From: Alteribacter populi
Lineage (GTDB): Bacteria; Bacillota; Bacilli; Bacillales; Salisediminibacteriaceae
Length of the DNA: 64,000 nt
Direction: 5' to 3'
Assembly: GCF_002352765.1 (NCBI RefSeq)
Contig: NZ_KZ293963.1
Location: forward strand, 1,634,368-1,698,367
Under the pieces are notes generated by a model. The model did no database searches and was not told the DNA's origin. It was given only the letters and a program-made list of their open reading frames with translations. Of the stretch, positions 26,318-35,379 are shown one piece after another. The translations under genes were made by a program, and so were the position numbers. Every line of letters starts with the position of its first letter. Position 1 is the first letter of the stretch.

Positions 26318-26318
26318 T
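26180..26318. repeat. family E repeat, degraded copy
   Basis: Aligns with 46065-46183: CATAGCGCGACA, CATTTGTCCAAAACATCATC, AAGCGCTCAAAATGCAGCAC and ATTTACGAAAAC correspond to CATAGCGTGACA, CATTTGTCCGTAACATCATT, AACGCTCAAAAAGCAACAA and CTTTACGATAA. It abuts the ktrB stop codon. Confidence 0.7.
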
Positions 26319-27667
26319 TATCCAATAATAATTCTTTCAGTAGGGTATTTGTAATGAGTCTTTTGCTCTTGTCGCCGTATGGAAAATAAGAACGCAACAA
26401 GACCTACTCGCCCAATAAACATTAACACCATTAACGTAACTTGGCTTGGGAGACTTAAGTCAGCTGTAATCCCCATCGATAATCCACACGTTCCAAAAGC
26501 GGAACTTGCTTCAAAAATAATCGGCATAAGATTAAACTGGTTCATATCCTCAAAATGTGCTATCAGAACGATGGAACTGAAAAGCCCAACTACAAAGACA
26601 GACAGGACGATAAACGCCTTTTGACGATCTTCAGGATGGATTTCCCTTCCGAAGGCTTTCACATCACTTCGCCCCATAGCAAAGCTTCGAATCGTCAGGA
26701 ACATAACCGCTAATGTTGTTGTCCGAATCCCGCCACCTACACTGGACGGACTAGCCCCGATAATCATCAGCCCTGAAAGAAGCAGTAAACTTGCAAGGCC
26801 TAGTTGCGAAATATCCATAGTCGCTAAGCCCCCACTTCTAGCGGTCGTTGAATTAAACAATGAGAAGAAAAATTGCTGATGCCAAGAGAGCCCTTCATAA
26901 AACTCATTTCTTTCAAGAAACCATAAACCGACAAAGCCAATGGCCAACACGATGAAGTACGTTGAAACAGAAATTTTTGTAAACAAGCTAAATCGAAAAT
27001 TATTGTCTTTTGAAGTCAAGTATTCTTTTACTTCCATCAAAACAGGAAATCCAATTGCCCCGGCTATAATGAGGAGCATATTAACTAATTGTACGAAATA
27101 ATCATCCGCAAACGGAATGAGAGATTGTCCTGTTACATCAAACCCAGCATTAGTAAAAGCTGTCAACGCACCGAATGCGCCTTGATAATATGCCTCAAAC
27201 GCAGTATCAAAATAGTTTAAATAATATGTACCTAATATGAGCGCTCCGATCAGTTCAATTAATAGAGCAACTGCCAAAATTCCGCGCATAAGTTTAACAA
27301 GTCCTGAAAACGCGATTTGGTTTTGGTCAACCATAATCAACATTCGTTGTGAGAGGTGAATTTTCCGCCCAAAAATCATCCAGACGAACGTACCAATTGT
27401 CATAACACCGATCCCGCCCAACTGAATAGCTAAAGCGAGAAAGAACACTCCCCAACTGCTATACGTTTCCGACACGTTGACAACGGTAAGTCCAGTTACA
27501 CTTACAGCACTAACCGACGTAAATAGAGCCTCAGAATAACTAACATTCACGCCAGGTTGTGAGGAGAACGGTAAAAATAGCAAAAAGCTAAAAACGAACA
27601 TAGCAATAACATATGAAGTTAAAATAATCCGAAATGGAGTTAACAATTTTGATAATCCAAGTTTCAT
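26318..27667 (-). CDS. ktrB: Ktr/Trk-type potassium uptake membrane subunit
   Basis: A 449-residue channel-like transporter of the KtrB/TrkH superfamily. Four pore loops with the expected glycine filter residues are visible: SVTGLT, TNAGFD, TARSGG and GTCGLS, each between membrane helices. Such proteins take up K+ (often Na+-linked) and need a cytosolic RCK partner (KtrA/KtrC), which is not in this window. Start MKLGLSK is chosen because GGAGG is 8 bases upstream. B. subtilis has no ktr gene between sdhC and yslB, so this is an insertion. Whether it is the KtrB or KtrD orthologue is uncertain. Confidence 0.9.
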   Translation of the reverse strand: MKLGLSKLLTPFRIILTSYVIAMFVFSFLLFLPFSSQPGVNVSYSEALFTSVSAVSVTGLTVVNVSETYSSWGVFFLALAIQLGGIGVMTIGTFVWMIFGRKIHLSQRMLIMVDQNQIAFSGLVKLMRGILAVALLIELIGALILGTYYLNYFDTAFEAYYQGAFGALTAFTNAGFDVTGQSLIPFADDYFVQLVNMLLIIAGAIGFPVLMEVKEYLTSKDNNFRFSLFTKISVSTYFIVLAIGFVGLWFLERNEFYEGLSWHQQFFFSLFNSTTARSGGLATMDISQLGLASLLLLSGLMIIGASPSSVGGGIRTTTLAVMFLTIRSFAMGRSDVKAFGREIHPEDRQKAFIVLSVFVVGLFSSIVLIAHFEDMNQFNLMPIIFEASSAFGTCGLSMGITADLSLPSQVTLMVLMFIGRVGLVAFLFSIRRQEQKTHYKYPTERIIIG

Positions 27668-27990
27668 CCTATGGACCTCCAAATTTAGTCGGGACTTAGT
27701 ATACCACTTAATGGATATTGTCGCTATGATAAATCTGAATTAATAAAGGATGTTTATAGAGGCCAAGATAAATAACTATCAATATGCTATGTTCGCTTAA
27801 TTTCTGTACGGACATGTATTAATAGGTGCCCTCAGTTCAGCCTGCACTACTCAATCATCCCCAATCACCTTACTTTTTATCTTTAGAGAGAAAAACAGTC
27901 TAAAATGCTTAACCTGTTTTCCTACGACTATGATAAAATAAAAGAGGTAGATAACCCGAAGCGAACAGGCACTGGAGGAAGACTTATATC

Positions 27991-28446
27991 ATGTCTAACA
28001 ATAATTTGAAAGAAGGACTTCACGACGATCAACTCGATACGTTACCAGATACCCCTGATCCAAGCTTTAGCTACGAATTACTTCGCCATCTATTACTTCC
28101 CGAACTTTTAGGAGAAGAAGAAGAATCGATTCTTTATTGGGCGGGTAAAACATTAGCAAGAAAACAGCCATTATCTACAGTTGAAGAAATTCAGGCTTTT
28201 TTCTATAAAGCTCAATGGGGAGTATTAAAGGTTCTTAAAGAAAAGAAAAATGAACAGACTTTTGAGTTGGCTGCTACGAAATTAACGAGAGAACATGCAC
28301 CCGTTTCCCTAGAGGCGGGATTTCTTGCTGAACAATACCAGATCCAAAGAGGCTGCTATACAGAAGCTGCCTATGAACTGAAAAAAAAGAAACCTCTCAC
28401 CTTTCACATTATTGTGAAATGGGACCCTAAAGACACTACAGAATAA
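27991..28446 (+). CDS. yslB: DUF2507 family protein YslB
   Basis: A 151-residue soluble protein related to YslB, structurally a member of the haem-NO-binding/V4R-like alpha-beta group. Seen: FSYELLRHLLLPELLG (about 26-41), ILYWAGKTLARK, and the AGFLAEQYQIQRG segment near 115. Its role is unknown to me. It is one of the few plus-strand genes, divergent from ktrB, and faces lysC tail to tail. In B. subtilis yslB lies between sdhC and lysC. GGAGG precedes the ATG. Confidence 0.88.
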   Translation: MSNNNLKEGLHDDQLDTLPDTPDPSFSYELLRHLLLPELLGEEEESILYWAGKTLARKQPLSTVEEIQAFFYKAQWGVLKVLKEKKNEQTFELAATKLTREHAPVSLEAGFLAEQYQIQRGCYTEAAYELKKKKPLTFHIIVKWDPKDTTE

Positions 28447-28480
28447 AAATTGAGAAGAACATGTAAATGCTTAAACAGAT

Positions 28481-28512
28481 AAGCTGTCTCACAATTAGAC
28501 GTGAGGCAGCTT
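28481..28512 (+). terminator. terminator after yslB
   Basis: AAGCTGTCTCAC / GTGAGGCAGCTT stem (one G-T pair) with an eight-base loop, 35 bases after the yslB stop. The T-run is weak. Confidence 0.6.
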
Positions 28513-28635
28513 TAAAAATACTCTGCAAAGATCGTAGCCTCATAGGAAAAAGCGTGTACACATAAAGGTGAAAACCACTAACCATGGGGCTCCCCTCTAT
28601 TCGCACGCAAGAGCTTTAAGTAATGCAGCGGCTTA

Positions 28636-28673
28636 GTGCGCCTCAAAAGATGAAGAAGTATCTTTTGAGGCAC
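28636..28673 (-). terminator. terminator after lysC
   Basis: GCCTCAAAAGAT / ATCTTTTGAGGC stem, extended by GTG/CAC, with an eight-base loop, just beyond the lysC stop. Confidence 0.75.
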
Positions 28674-28677
28674 TCTT

Positions 28678-29919
28678 TTATGCCATATTCGCTTGTACTT
28701 CTACTTTCTCGTCTAATTCAAAGAAGGTGTGTAATGCCTCAACTGCATTGGTCATCTTTTCCTCTTCCACAACTACTGACACTTTAATTTCAGAGGTAGA
28801 TACCATTTGTACACGGACTTCTTGTTCTGACAAAACTTGGAACATGTCCGCAGCGACTCCTGGGTTTGAGACCATCCCGGAACCGACAATCGAAACTTTC
28901 GCAAGTTGATCTAGGTGGCGTACTTTCGTATAGTTTAATTTGTTTTTATTGTTTTCCAATACGTTTAACGTTTCTCTCAATGCTTGTGTATGAATTGAAA
29001 AAGAGACATTAACACGATCATCTTCCGTTAGCTGCTGAATAATAATATCCACGTTTATGCCAGATTGAGCAAGAGTGGAGAATAAATTAGTCAATGTATT
29101 CACTTCATTTTGCATACCTTCTACCGTCACTTTGGTAACGCCACTTTCAAATGCAAGTCCTCGAACGATTAAATTTTGTTCCATTGATGCTTCCTCCTCT
29201 ACAACAGTACCTTCTTGTTCTTCCATACTCGATCTGACAATGAGTGGGATGGCATAATTTTTTGCAAATTCAACAGCTCTCGGGTGAAGGACTCCTGCAC
29301 CTAAGTTGGCCAGCTCAAGCATTTCATCATAAGAGACACTTTTAAGCTGCCTTGCTTTATTCACCACTCGGGGATCCGAAGTGAAAACTCCTGCTACATC
29401 TGTAAAAATCGTACAGTTTTCTGCTTGTAAAGCAGAAGCTAATGCGACTGCAGTTGTATCAGAGCCACCTCTACCCAAAGTCGTAATTTCCCCTTCCTCT
29501 GTCATCCCTTGAAATCCAGCAACAATCACAACTTTTCCTTCGTCTAAATAACGTTCGATGTTCGATGTCTCTATATCTGTGATGCGCGCATTTTGATGTA
29601 CAGGTTCTGTTCGGATTCCTGCCTGCCACCCCGTTAATGAGACAGCTTCAATCCCAAGCTCCTTTAGTGCCATGACCATAAGGGAAATCGTCACTTGTTC
29701 CCCCGTACTCATGAGCATATCCATTTCACGTTTGTCTGGTTCTTCACTCATCTGAAAAGCAAGGTCAACGAGTGAATCGGTTGATTTCCCCATTGCTGAA
29801 ACGACCGTTATAACTCCGTGTCCTTCGTCTTTTGCTTGCTTTACCCTCTGGGCAGCTCGTTTAATTTTAGCTGCATCCGCTACAGAAGTTCCACCAAACT
29901 TCTGAACAATTGTAGTCAA
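28678..29919 (-). CDS. lysC: aspartate kinase, lysine-type (LysC)
   Basis: A 413-residue aspartokinase, the first step to lysine, threonine, methionine and diaminopimelate. The kinase domain starts LTTIVQKFGGTSVADAAKI and has GFQGM..TTLGRGGSDTTA; two ACT domains occupy about 265-413. I place the start at the TTG at 29919, preceded by GAGGAGG; the longer open frame to 30120 runs back through a terminator and into the lysine riboswitch and cannot be translated sensibly. B. subtilis LysC is about 408 residues. An internal start for a beta subunit, known in B. subtilis, was not sought in detail. Confidence 0.94.
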   Translation of the reverse strand: MTTIVQKFGGTSVADAAKIKRAAQRVKQAKDEGHGVITVVSAMGKSTDSLVDLAFQMSEEPDKREMDMLMSTGEQVTISLMVMALKELGIEAVSLTGWQAGIRTEPVHQNARITDIETSNIERYLDEGKVVIVAGFQGMTEEGEITTLGRGGSDTTAVALASALQAENCTIFTDVAGVFTSDPRVVNKARQLKSVSYDEMLELANLGAGVLHPRAVEFAKNYAIPLIVRSSMEEQEGTVVEEEASMEQNLIVRGLAFESGVTKVTVEGMQNEVNTLTNLFSTLAQSGINVDIIIQQLTEDDRVNVSFSIHTQALRETLNVLENNKNKLNYTKVRHLDQLAKVSIVGSGMVSNPGVAADMFQVLSEQEVRVQMVSTSEIKVSVVVEEEKMTNAVEALHTFFELDEKVEVQANMA

Positions 29920-29997
29920 TCTAAACGCCTCCTCTTTAACTTTTCTTTTTCGGTTGAATGGCGACGACTCTAAGATCGATATTTGTATGTAAAATAC

Positions 29998-30258
29998 AAA
30001 AAACGACAGCAGGATCACAATCCCACTGCCGTATTCGACTACGAAATAAAAATAACGAGCCGCTCGGTGAGATAGTTCTCCACACAACCTTTGTTGTATG
30101 ACAGCCCTGTATTTATTCAATACAGATCCAGTAAAAAAGCCATTGAGTGACTTTTCTACTTCGGCGATCGTTCCTTTCCATTTGCATCACAGGAACTCAA
30201 TTCCCTCCACAAATGTACTGATCACGTTCGCTCCTCTACCATTCACTTCATGAGCTGA
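29998..30258 (-). promoter_or_regulatory. lysine riboswitch (L-box) with terminator
   Basis: On the minus strand the L-box core is plain: GGTAGAGGAGCGAAC (near 30240), GGAAAGGAACGATCGCCGAAG, TGGATCTGTATTGAATAAAT, CAGGGCTGTCA and GTGTGGAGAACTATCTCACC, in the order seen in B. subtilis lysC. It is followed at 29998-30032 by an ACGGCAGTGGGAT / ATCCTGCTGTCGT terminator with TTTTTTG. Lysine binding should favour termination and reduce aspartokinase. Confidence 0.95.
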
Positions 30259-30341
30259 AGTATGATATTCATTTTCTATTTAAGAGTGTACCAAACATTC
30301 TCACTATTGACAACGACTTTTTTGAACATCCTACTTGCTTC

Positions 30342-30490
30342 CGTGTTCAAAAAGGAGCATAAAAAGAGCCGAGTAGATTGAGGCGCGGAAGTTACGAAAT
30401 CCGGAGAGTATGGTTTTAATACGTGAGGAATGGAGTAACGACGCAACGAAAAGGTACGACTGCTATTTAGCGGACTTTTTTGAACATCCT
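30342..30490. repeat. MITE-like repeat family C, full copy
   Basis: About 150 bases from GTGTTCAAAAAGGAGCATAA to GGACTTTTTTGAACATCC. The ends are imperfect inverted repeats. A further lone end (TTTTTTGAACATCC, about 30318-30331) lies directly before it. The interior (TTGAGGCGCGGAAGTTACG) has no reading frame of note. It lies between uvrC and the lysC promoter region. Confidence 0.8.
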
Positions 30491-30494
30491 CTTT

Positions 30495-32279
30495 TTATTG
30501 TTTTTCTTTATCTGAATCAAGCTTTCGCTTCAATTCCTGTGCCACTGAAGCAGGGATCCCAGCCTCTCGTATCTCGTTAAACGTGGCTTCTTTTAACCTT
30601 TTTAACGACCCAAAATGTTTCAATAGCATTTTTTTTCTCTTTTCACCTATTCCGTCAATACCATCCAAAAGCGAAGTGAACATCGTCTTTTTTCTAACGT
30701 TCCGGTGAAACGTGATCGCAAATCTGTGAACTTCATCTTGTATACGCTGTAATAAATAAAACTCCTCGCTCGTTCTTTTTAGAGGAACAACTCGAGGTGG
30801 ATCACCAATCATCAGTTGGGAAGTACGGTGTTTCTCGTCTTTCACTAGACCGCAAACCGGGATTACCAGTCCAAGCTCATCTTCTAATACACTTTGAGCC
30901 GCTGAAATTTGTCCCTTTCCTCCATCAATTACAACTAAGTCAGGGAGAGACTGCTCTTCTTTTAACAAACGAACATAACGCCTTCGTACTACTTCCCGCA
31001 TAGACTCATAATCGTCTGGTCCTTGGACATCTTTGATTTTATATTTCCGATAATTTCGCTTATCCGGTTTGCCATCCAGAAATGACACCATAGCTGAAAC
31101 TGGGTCCACACCTTGAATATTTGAGTTATCGAAGGCCTCAATACGATGCGGTGTCTCAATCTGTAATGCTTTTCCTAACTCTTCAACGGCGATAATCGTT
31201 TTTCGTTCATCACGCTCAATAAGATCGAATTTTTCTTTCAAGGCAATCAACGCATTTTTCGTTGCCAGTTTGACAAGTTCTTTTTTCTGTCCTTTTTTCG
31301 GTTTAAATGTCTTCACGCCAATGAATTCAGCAACAAGATGTTCATCGATTTCTTCAGGAAGGAAAATCTCTTTCGGTTTTTTATGCTGCTGGTCCGCATA
31401 AAACTGACCAATAAACGTGTAAAAATCATCCGCCACATCTTGGTACATCGGAAACATGGAGACATCTCGCTCAATCAATTTCCCTTGACGAATAAAGAAT
31501 ACTTGGATACACATCCACCCTTTATCAAAAGCAATCCCAAATACGTCCCGATCAGTCATATCAGTAAGCGTCATTTTTTGTTTTTCCATGACGGCTTCAA
31601 TATGCTGGACTTGGTCGCGCATCTCTTTTGCTCGTTCAAAATTCAGCTCTTCAGACGCTTCATGCATTTTTTTCATAATATCCGCTTTGATTTCCTTATG
31701 TCCCCCATTAAGGAAACGGCTGATTTGTGTAACCAGTTCTTTATTCGTTTCTTCGGTTACTTCAAACTCACACGGAGCAAGACATTGTCCAATGTGGTAA
31801 TACAAACAAACGCGATCCGGAAGTGTGCGGCATTTTCGGAGTGGATAAAGACGATCAAGGAGCTTTTTCGTCTCGTTAGCCGCTGAAGCGTTTGGATAAG
31901 GACCAAAATATTTACCTCCGTCTTTTTTTACTTTTCGTGTTGTAATTAACCTCGGGTGCTCCTCATTAGTAACCTTCAAGTATGGGTAACTTTTATCATC
32001 TTTAAGAAGTACATTATATCTAGGTTCATATTTTTTAATTAAATTCTGCTCGAGTAACAGGGCTTCAATATTAGAAGTTGTAACAATATATTCAAAGTCA
32101 CGTATTTCACTGACTAAAAGCTGTGTCTTTTTATCATGAGATCCGGAAAAGTAAGATCGAACACGGTTGCGGAGAACCTTTGCTTTACCGATGTAAATAA
32201 TCGTTCCATGTTTATTTTTCATCAAATAACATCCAGGTTGGGTTGGAACGAGGGAGATTTTTTCTTTTAAGTTTTCCAT
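30495..32279 (-). CDS. uvrC: excinuclease ABC subunit C
   Basis: A 594-residue nuclease that makes both incisions in nucleotide excision repair with UvrA/UvrB. Order: GIY-YIG nuclease domain (GCYLMKNKHGTIIYIGKAK, about 15-33), Cys-rich segment (CRTLPDRVCLYYHIGQCLAP), UVR motif (about 200-235), RNase H-like C-terminal nuclease (AFDNSNIQG, VIDGGKGQ) and a terminal helix-hairpin-helix pair. The start MENLKEKI has GTGAGGAGA upstream; the longer frame has no site. It lies between trxA and lysC as in B. subtilis. Confidence 0.97.
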   Translation of the reverse strand: MENLKEKISLVPTQPGCYLMKNKHGTIIYIGKAKVLRNRVRSYFSGSHDKKTQLLVSEIRDFEYIVTTSNIEALLLEQNLIKKYEPRYNVLLKDDKSYPYLKVTNEEHPRLITTRKVKKDGGKYFGPYPNASAANETKKLLDRLYPLRKCRTLPDRVCLYYHIGQCLAPCEFEVTEETNKELVTQISRFLNGGHKEIKADIMKKMHEASEELNFERAKEMRDQVQHIEAVMEKQKMTLTDMTDRDVFGIAFDKGWMCIQVFFIRQGKLIERDVSMFPMYQDVADDFYTFIGQFYADQQHKKPKEIFLPEEIDEHLVAEFIGVKTFKPKKGQKKELVKLATKNALIALKEKFDLIERDERKTIIAVEELGKALQIETPHRIEAFDNSNIQGVDPVSAMVSFLDGKPDKRNYRKYKIKDVQGPDDYESMREVVRRRYVRLLKEEQSLPDLVVIDGGKGQISAAQSVLEDELGLVIPVCGLVKDEKHRTSQLMIGDPPRVVPLKRTSEEFYLLQRIQDEVHRFAITFHRNVRKKTMFTSLLDGIDGIGEKRKKMLLKHFGSLKRLKEATFNEIREAGIPASVAQELKRKLDSDKEKQ

Positions 32280-32540
32280 TATCGTCTCCTCACACCCTTC
32301 AAAATGTACTATTCTAACTATAGCATAGGTCGTATCTGTTCGAAACAAACACAGGTTCGGCTCAGATTGATTAGCATATCAGTGGAGGAATGTATTTGTG
32401 GATATTTCAGCGGAAATGCTCGAAATATCGAATATTCGACAGACAATAACAAACAACGTCACACCTACATAAGAAAAAAAGCATAACATTTTGTTAAAGC
32501 AGTTTCCTAAAAGATTCTCTTTTTAAAAAGATAAGATCTT

Positions 32541-32663
32541 CGCTCGCTTTCCGCGAGCAACGCTTCAGTCTCGGGAAACATCCTGCGGGGTCTTCTGCGG
32601 CTCCTCGTCGCAAGAAAACCATAGTTGCTTTTCCCGTTGGAGTCGCCGCCTTTCGCTCTTTCG
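32541..32663. repeat. repeat family A, long copy
   Basis: CGCTCGCTTTCCGCGAGCAA, then GCGGGGTCTTCTGCGGCTCC, TCGTCGCAAGAAAACCATAG and TTGCTTTTCCCGTTGGAGTC. Related copies lie at 46191-46256, 59399-59530 and 61681-61895. It causes a spurious reading frame on the minus strand. Non-coding spacer between trxA and uvrC. Confidence 0.8.
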
Positions 32664-32704
32664 TTTTATAAATCAATAACGTCAATCTATGCGAAAAATG
32701 CCTT

Positions 32705-32895
32705 TATTAAAAACAGCGTTAGTTTCCGCCGTATATTTTAATGTCTCAGGAATCTTTTCCCTTGAGACGAACGGCGTGAAGGTAGCTGTCCTCTTTATAA
32801 AGAAAGCTTTAGTTGTGCTTGTATTTTATCCCTTTAAAGAAGTTAAACTTTCTTAAAGTATAAGAAAAAACGCTTATCGGTCTTTTATTAAAAAC
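32705..32895. repeat. repeat families B and G/F, adjoining copies
   Basis: Family B (copy 2) at 32705-32793 matches 5526-5617. It is followed by GCTTTAGTTGTGCTTGTATT, AAACTTTCTTAAAGTATAAG and CGGTCTTTTATTAAAAAC, which resemble 39016-39082 and the family F tag (ACCGCATAGCGGTCTTTTAT). The uvrC-trxA gap of about 670 bases is mostly repeat. Confidence 0.7.
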
Positions 32896-32905
32896 TTAAC
32901 TCTCC

Positions 32906-32940
32906 AAAAAGAAGACTGCCTCATTCTTGAGACAGTCTTC
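32906..32940 (-). terminator. terminator after trxA
   Basis: GAAGACTGTCTC / GAGGCAGTCTTC on the minus strand (one G-T pair), loop AAGAAT, then TTTTTGG. Confidence 0.85.
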
Positions 32941-32949
32941 CTAAACACT

Positions 32950-33264
32950 TTACGCATGTTTATTTAAAAGTTCTACTAATGCTTCTTTTGGTTGGAAGCC
33001 AACGACTTGATCAACGACCTCTCCATCTTTAAATAAAAGCAGTGTAGGGATACTCATTACACCGTATTTGCTTGCTGTTTCTTGGTTTTCGTCAACGTCA
33101 AGCTTTACGATTTGAGCTTTATCGCTCATTTCTCCGTCTAATTCTTCAAGTACTGGAGCAATCATTTTACATGGTCCACACCATGGTGCCCAAAAGTCAG
33201 CTAATACAAGACCTTGGCCTGTTTCTTCTGCGAAGTTTTTGTCTGTTACATTTTTAATAGCCAT
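32950..33264 (-). CDS. trxA: thioredoxin
   Basis: A 104-residue disulfide reductase with active site WCGPC at residues 28-32 and the cis-proline segment SIPTLLLF. It reduces ribonucleotide reductase, methionine sulfoxide reductases and other targets using thioredoxin reductase. Length is exactly that of Bacillus TrxA. A strong site GAGGAGTT precedes the ATG. It is transcribed alone between terminators; B. subtilis has it between etfA and uvrC, as here. Confidence 0.98.
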   Translation of the reverse strand: MAIKNVTDKNFAEETGQGLVLADFWAPWCGPCKMIAPVLEELDGEMSDKAQIVKLDVDENQETASKYGVMSIPTLLLFKDGEVVDQVVGFQPKEALVELLNKHA

Positions 33265-33377
33265 TTAAATAACTCCTCCTCAACGGGACTAATTTTCTCA
33301 AGTTTAGTATATCATCTTTGAATCAAATGTTGCGAATGAACCGCTTAATGGATGATACTCGTTAAACTGTATAGTTA

Positions 33378-33488
33378 TTGTACGAAAGTTCACATCTCTT
33401 TAGCAAAGAATATGCTCAGAAAGTTGAAGAAGTTGAAGCATTTGTACTGTTATCTTTTGCAGGAGAGCGAGATATTATTTCACCATGA
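33378..33488 (+). other. short plus-strand reading frame, possible gene remnant
   Basis: A 36-codon frame without a credible start site: LYESSHLFSKEYAQKVEEVE and then an AFVLLSFAGERDIISP end. The composition looks like real protein, but I recognise no family, and a stop lies just upstream. It could be the tail of a decayed gene or chance. Confidence 0.25.
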
Positions 33489-33498
33489 ATCTCAATTG

Positions 33499-33538
33499 AA
33501 AAAGAAGTCCCATCACATCTGAATGAGACTTCTTCTTT
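33499..33538 (-). terminator. terminator after etfA
   Basis: GAAGAAGTC / GACTTCTTTTTC arms on the minus strand with an 18-base loop, directly after the etfA stop. Confidence 0.75.
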
Positions 33539-33546
33539 AAGCTATA

Positions 33547-34524
33547 TTAAGACTTAACAAGAGCAGACTTAAATTCTTCGGTCAGTTTCGGGATGACGTC
33601 AAACAAGTCACCGACAATGCCATAGTCAGCGATGTTAAAAATCTCTGCTTCAGGATCTTTGTTGATCGCTACAATAATTTTTGAGTTAGACATTCCCGCT
33701 ACGTGTTGAATTGCTCCGGAGATCCCAGCTGCAATATAAAGATCCGGGGTAACAACCTTCCCTGTTTGACCGATTTGCAGTGCATAGTCACAATATTCAG
33801 CGTCACATGCCCCTCGTGATGCACCAACAGCAGCACCTAGCACTTCTGCTAGCTCATCGAGAATTTTAAAGTTCTCTGATCCTTTCATTCCACGCCCACC
33901 AGCAACAATGACACTTGCTTCAGATAGGTCGACACCAGACGTAGTGTTTTTTACAACTTCTTTAATTACCGTTCTTAGGTCCTTAATCTCTACATCAAGA
34001 GATTCTACATCACCTGTGCGGGAATCGTCTTTTTCTAATGAGGAAATGTTATTTGGTCGAACTGTAGCAAAAACAAGGCCATCAGAAATCACTTTCTTTT
34101 CAAACGCTTTACCTGAATAGATTGGCCGTGTGAATATGACTTCATCTCCAGCCACTTCAATTGCAGTTGCATCAGAAACTAAGCCTGAGTTTAATCTAGC
34201 AGCTAGTTTCGGCGCAATGTCTCGTCCAATTGCCGTATGGCCCAAAACAATACCTTCAGGGCTTACTTTTTCCACTACTGCTTGTAATGCCTGAGCGTAG
34301 CCATCTGGTGTATAGGCTGCTAGTTTGTCACTTTCAACTACAACCGCTTTGTCAGCACCATACGCAATCATTTCGTTGGCTAAACCGCTTACATTTTCCC
34401 CTAACAAAGCCGCAACAACTTCACCACCATCTGCAACTTCCTTAGCAGCAGCGATTGCTTCAAAAGATACATTTCGGAATTCACCGTCACGAATTTCTCC
34501 AACTACTAACATTTTTTTCGCCAT
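33547..34524 (-). CDS. etfA: electron transfer flavoprotein alpha subunit
   Basis: A 325-residue subunit that binds the redox FAD and takes electrons from acyl-CoA dehydrogenases. The C-terminal FAD domain shows VIVAGGRGMKG, GASRGACDAEY, QIGQTGKVVTPDLYIAAGIS and GAIQHVAGM, the conserved ETF-alpha signature (about 195-285). It follows etfB by 17 bases with a GAGGAGG-type site, so both are made together, and it closes the fadR-fadB-etfB-etfA operon. Length is normal. Confidence 0.98.
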   Translation of the reverse strand: MAKKMLVVGEIRDGEFRNVSFEAIAAAKEVADGGEVVAALLGENVSGLANEMIAYGADKAVVVESDKLAAYTPDGYAQALQAVVEKVSPEGIVLGHTAIGRDIAPKLAARLNSGLVSDATAIEVAGDEVIFTRPIYSGKAFEKKVISDGLVFATVRPNNISSLEKDDSRTGDVESLDVEIKDLRTVIKEVVKNTTSGVDLSEASVIVAGGRGMKGSENFKILDELAEVLGAAVGASRGACDAEYCDYALQIGQTGKVVTPDLYIAAGISGAIQHVAGMSNSKIIVAINKDPEAEIFNIADYGIVGDLFDVIPKLTEEFKSALVKS

Positions 34525-34541
34525 GTCAAATCCTCCTCTAT

Positions 34542-35312
34542 TTATATCACTTTCGCTTCATTTTTTAGCAAAGAAACCAACTCTTTCACTTGATCGTCTA
34601 CTTCACCTTCTAAAACTTTACCAGCTTGTTTTTCAGGTGGCAGGTAACGGTCAACTGTTTTCGTTTTACCAGTCACGTCATCTTCGTCGAGGTCTAAATC
34701 ATCCGGCTCCAACGTTTCCAATGGCTTCTTCTTCGCTTTCATGATACCTGGAAGAGAAGGATAACGAGGTTCATTTAACCCTTGTTGTGCTGTCACTAAT
34801 ACAGGTAGGCTAAGTTCAACAATTTCCTGGTCACCTTCAACATCACGTTCGATCGTCGCTTTTCCATCCGTAACTTCAATATTGACAATAGAAGTAACGT
34901 GGTTAATTCCGAGTTTCTCTGCAAGTCGAGGTCCTACTTGACCAGAACCGCCATCAACAGCAACGTTTCCACCGAGAATAATATCGGCTTCTTTATTTCC
35001 GAAGTATGCCGCTAATAGGGCTTGAGTAGAGAAAGGGTCTTGATCTTCTACTTCGTCATTATCAATTAAAACGGCTTTGTCCGCACCCATGGCAAGACCT
35101 GTACGCAGCTGTTTTTCTGCTTCCTCTTCACCAACTGTCACAAGGGTAACTTCACCTCCGTGCTCATCACGCAGCTGAATCGCTTCTTCAATGGCATACT
35201 CATCATATGGGTTAATAATAAATTCCGCTCCATCCTTAGCAATTTGGCCATTTTCAATTTGAATCTTTTCTTCTGTGTCGAATGTGCGTTTCATAATCAC
35301 ATAAATGTTCAT
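34542..35312 (-). CDS. etfB: electron transfer flavoprotein beta subunit
   Basis: A 256-residue AMP-binding partner of EtfA. It begins MNIYVIMKRTFDTEEKIQ and carries NPYDEYAIEEAIQLRDEHGG, LAMGADKAVLI and, near 125, the VDGGSGQVGPRLAE segment of the family. The upstream ATG 27 bases earlier overlaps the ribosome site (GGGAGGGAC), so it is not used. It lies 67 bases after fadB. Confidence 0.97.
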   Translation of the reverse strand: MNIYVIMKRTFDTEEKIQIENGQIAKDGAEFIINPYDEYAIEEAIQLRDEHGGEVTLVTVGEEEAEKQLRTGLAMGADKAVLIDNDEVEDQDPFSTQALLAAYFGNKEADIILGGNVAVDGGSGQVGPRLAEKLGINHVTSIVNIEVTDGKATIERDVEGDQEIVELSLPVLVTAQQGLNEPRYPSLPGIMKAKKKPLETLEPDDLDLDEDDVTGKTKTVDRYLPPEKQAGKVLEGEVDDQVKELVSLLKNEAKVI

Positions 35313-35379
35313 CTTAGTCCCTCCCATAAAATAATCCAATGTATAGTAGTCCTTCCCCGTATGAAGAGGTTAGGTATCA

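Noticed and set aside
15209..30490. Family C repeats considered as ends of an intact insertion sequence or composite transposon
   Set aside because: No transposase lies inside either copy, and the genes between them are ordinary, syntenic housekeeping genes.
31338..31886. 182-codon plus-strand frame inside uvrC
   Set aside because: It is antisense to a well-conserved gene, has atypical composition and no ribosome site.
32494..32685. 63-codon minus-strand frame after uvrC
   Set aside because: It consists of repeat family A, and related copies elsewhere do not keep the frame.
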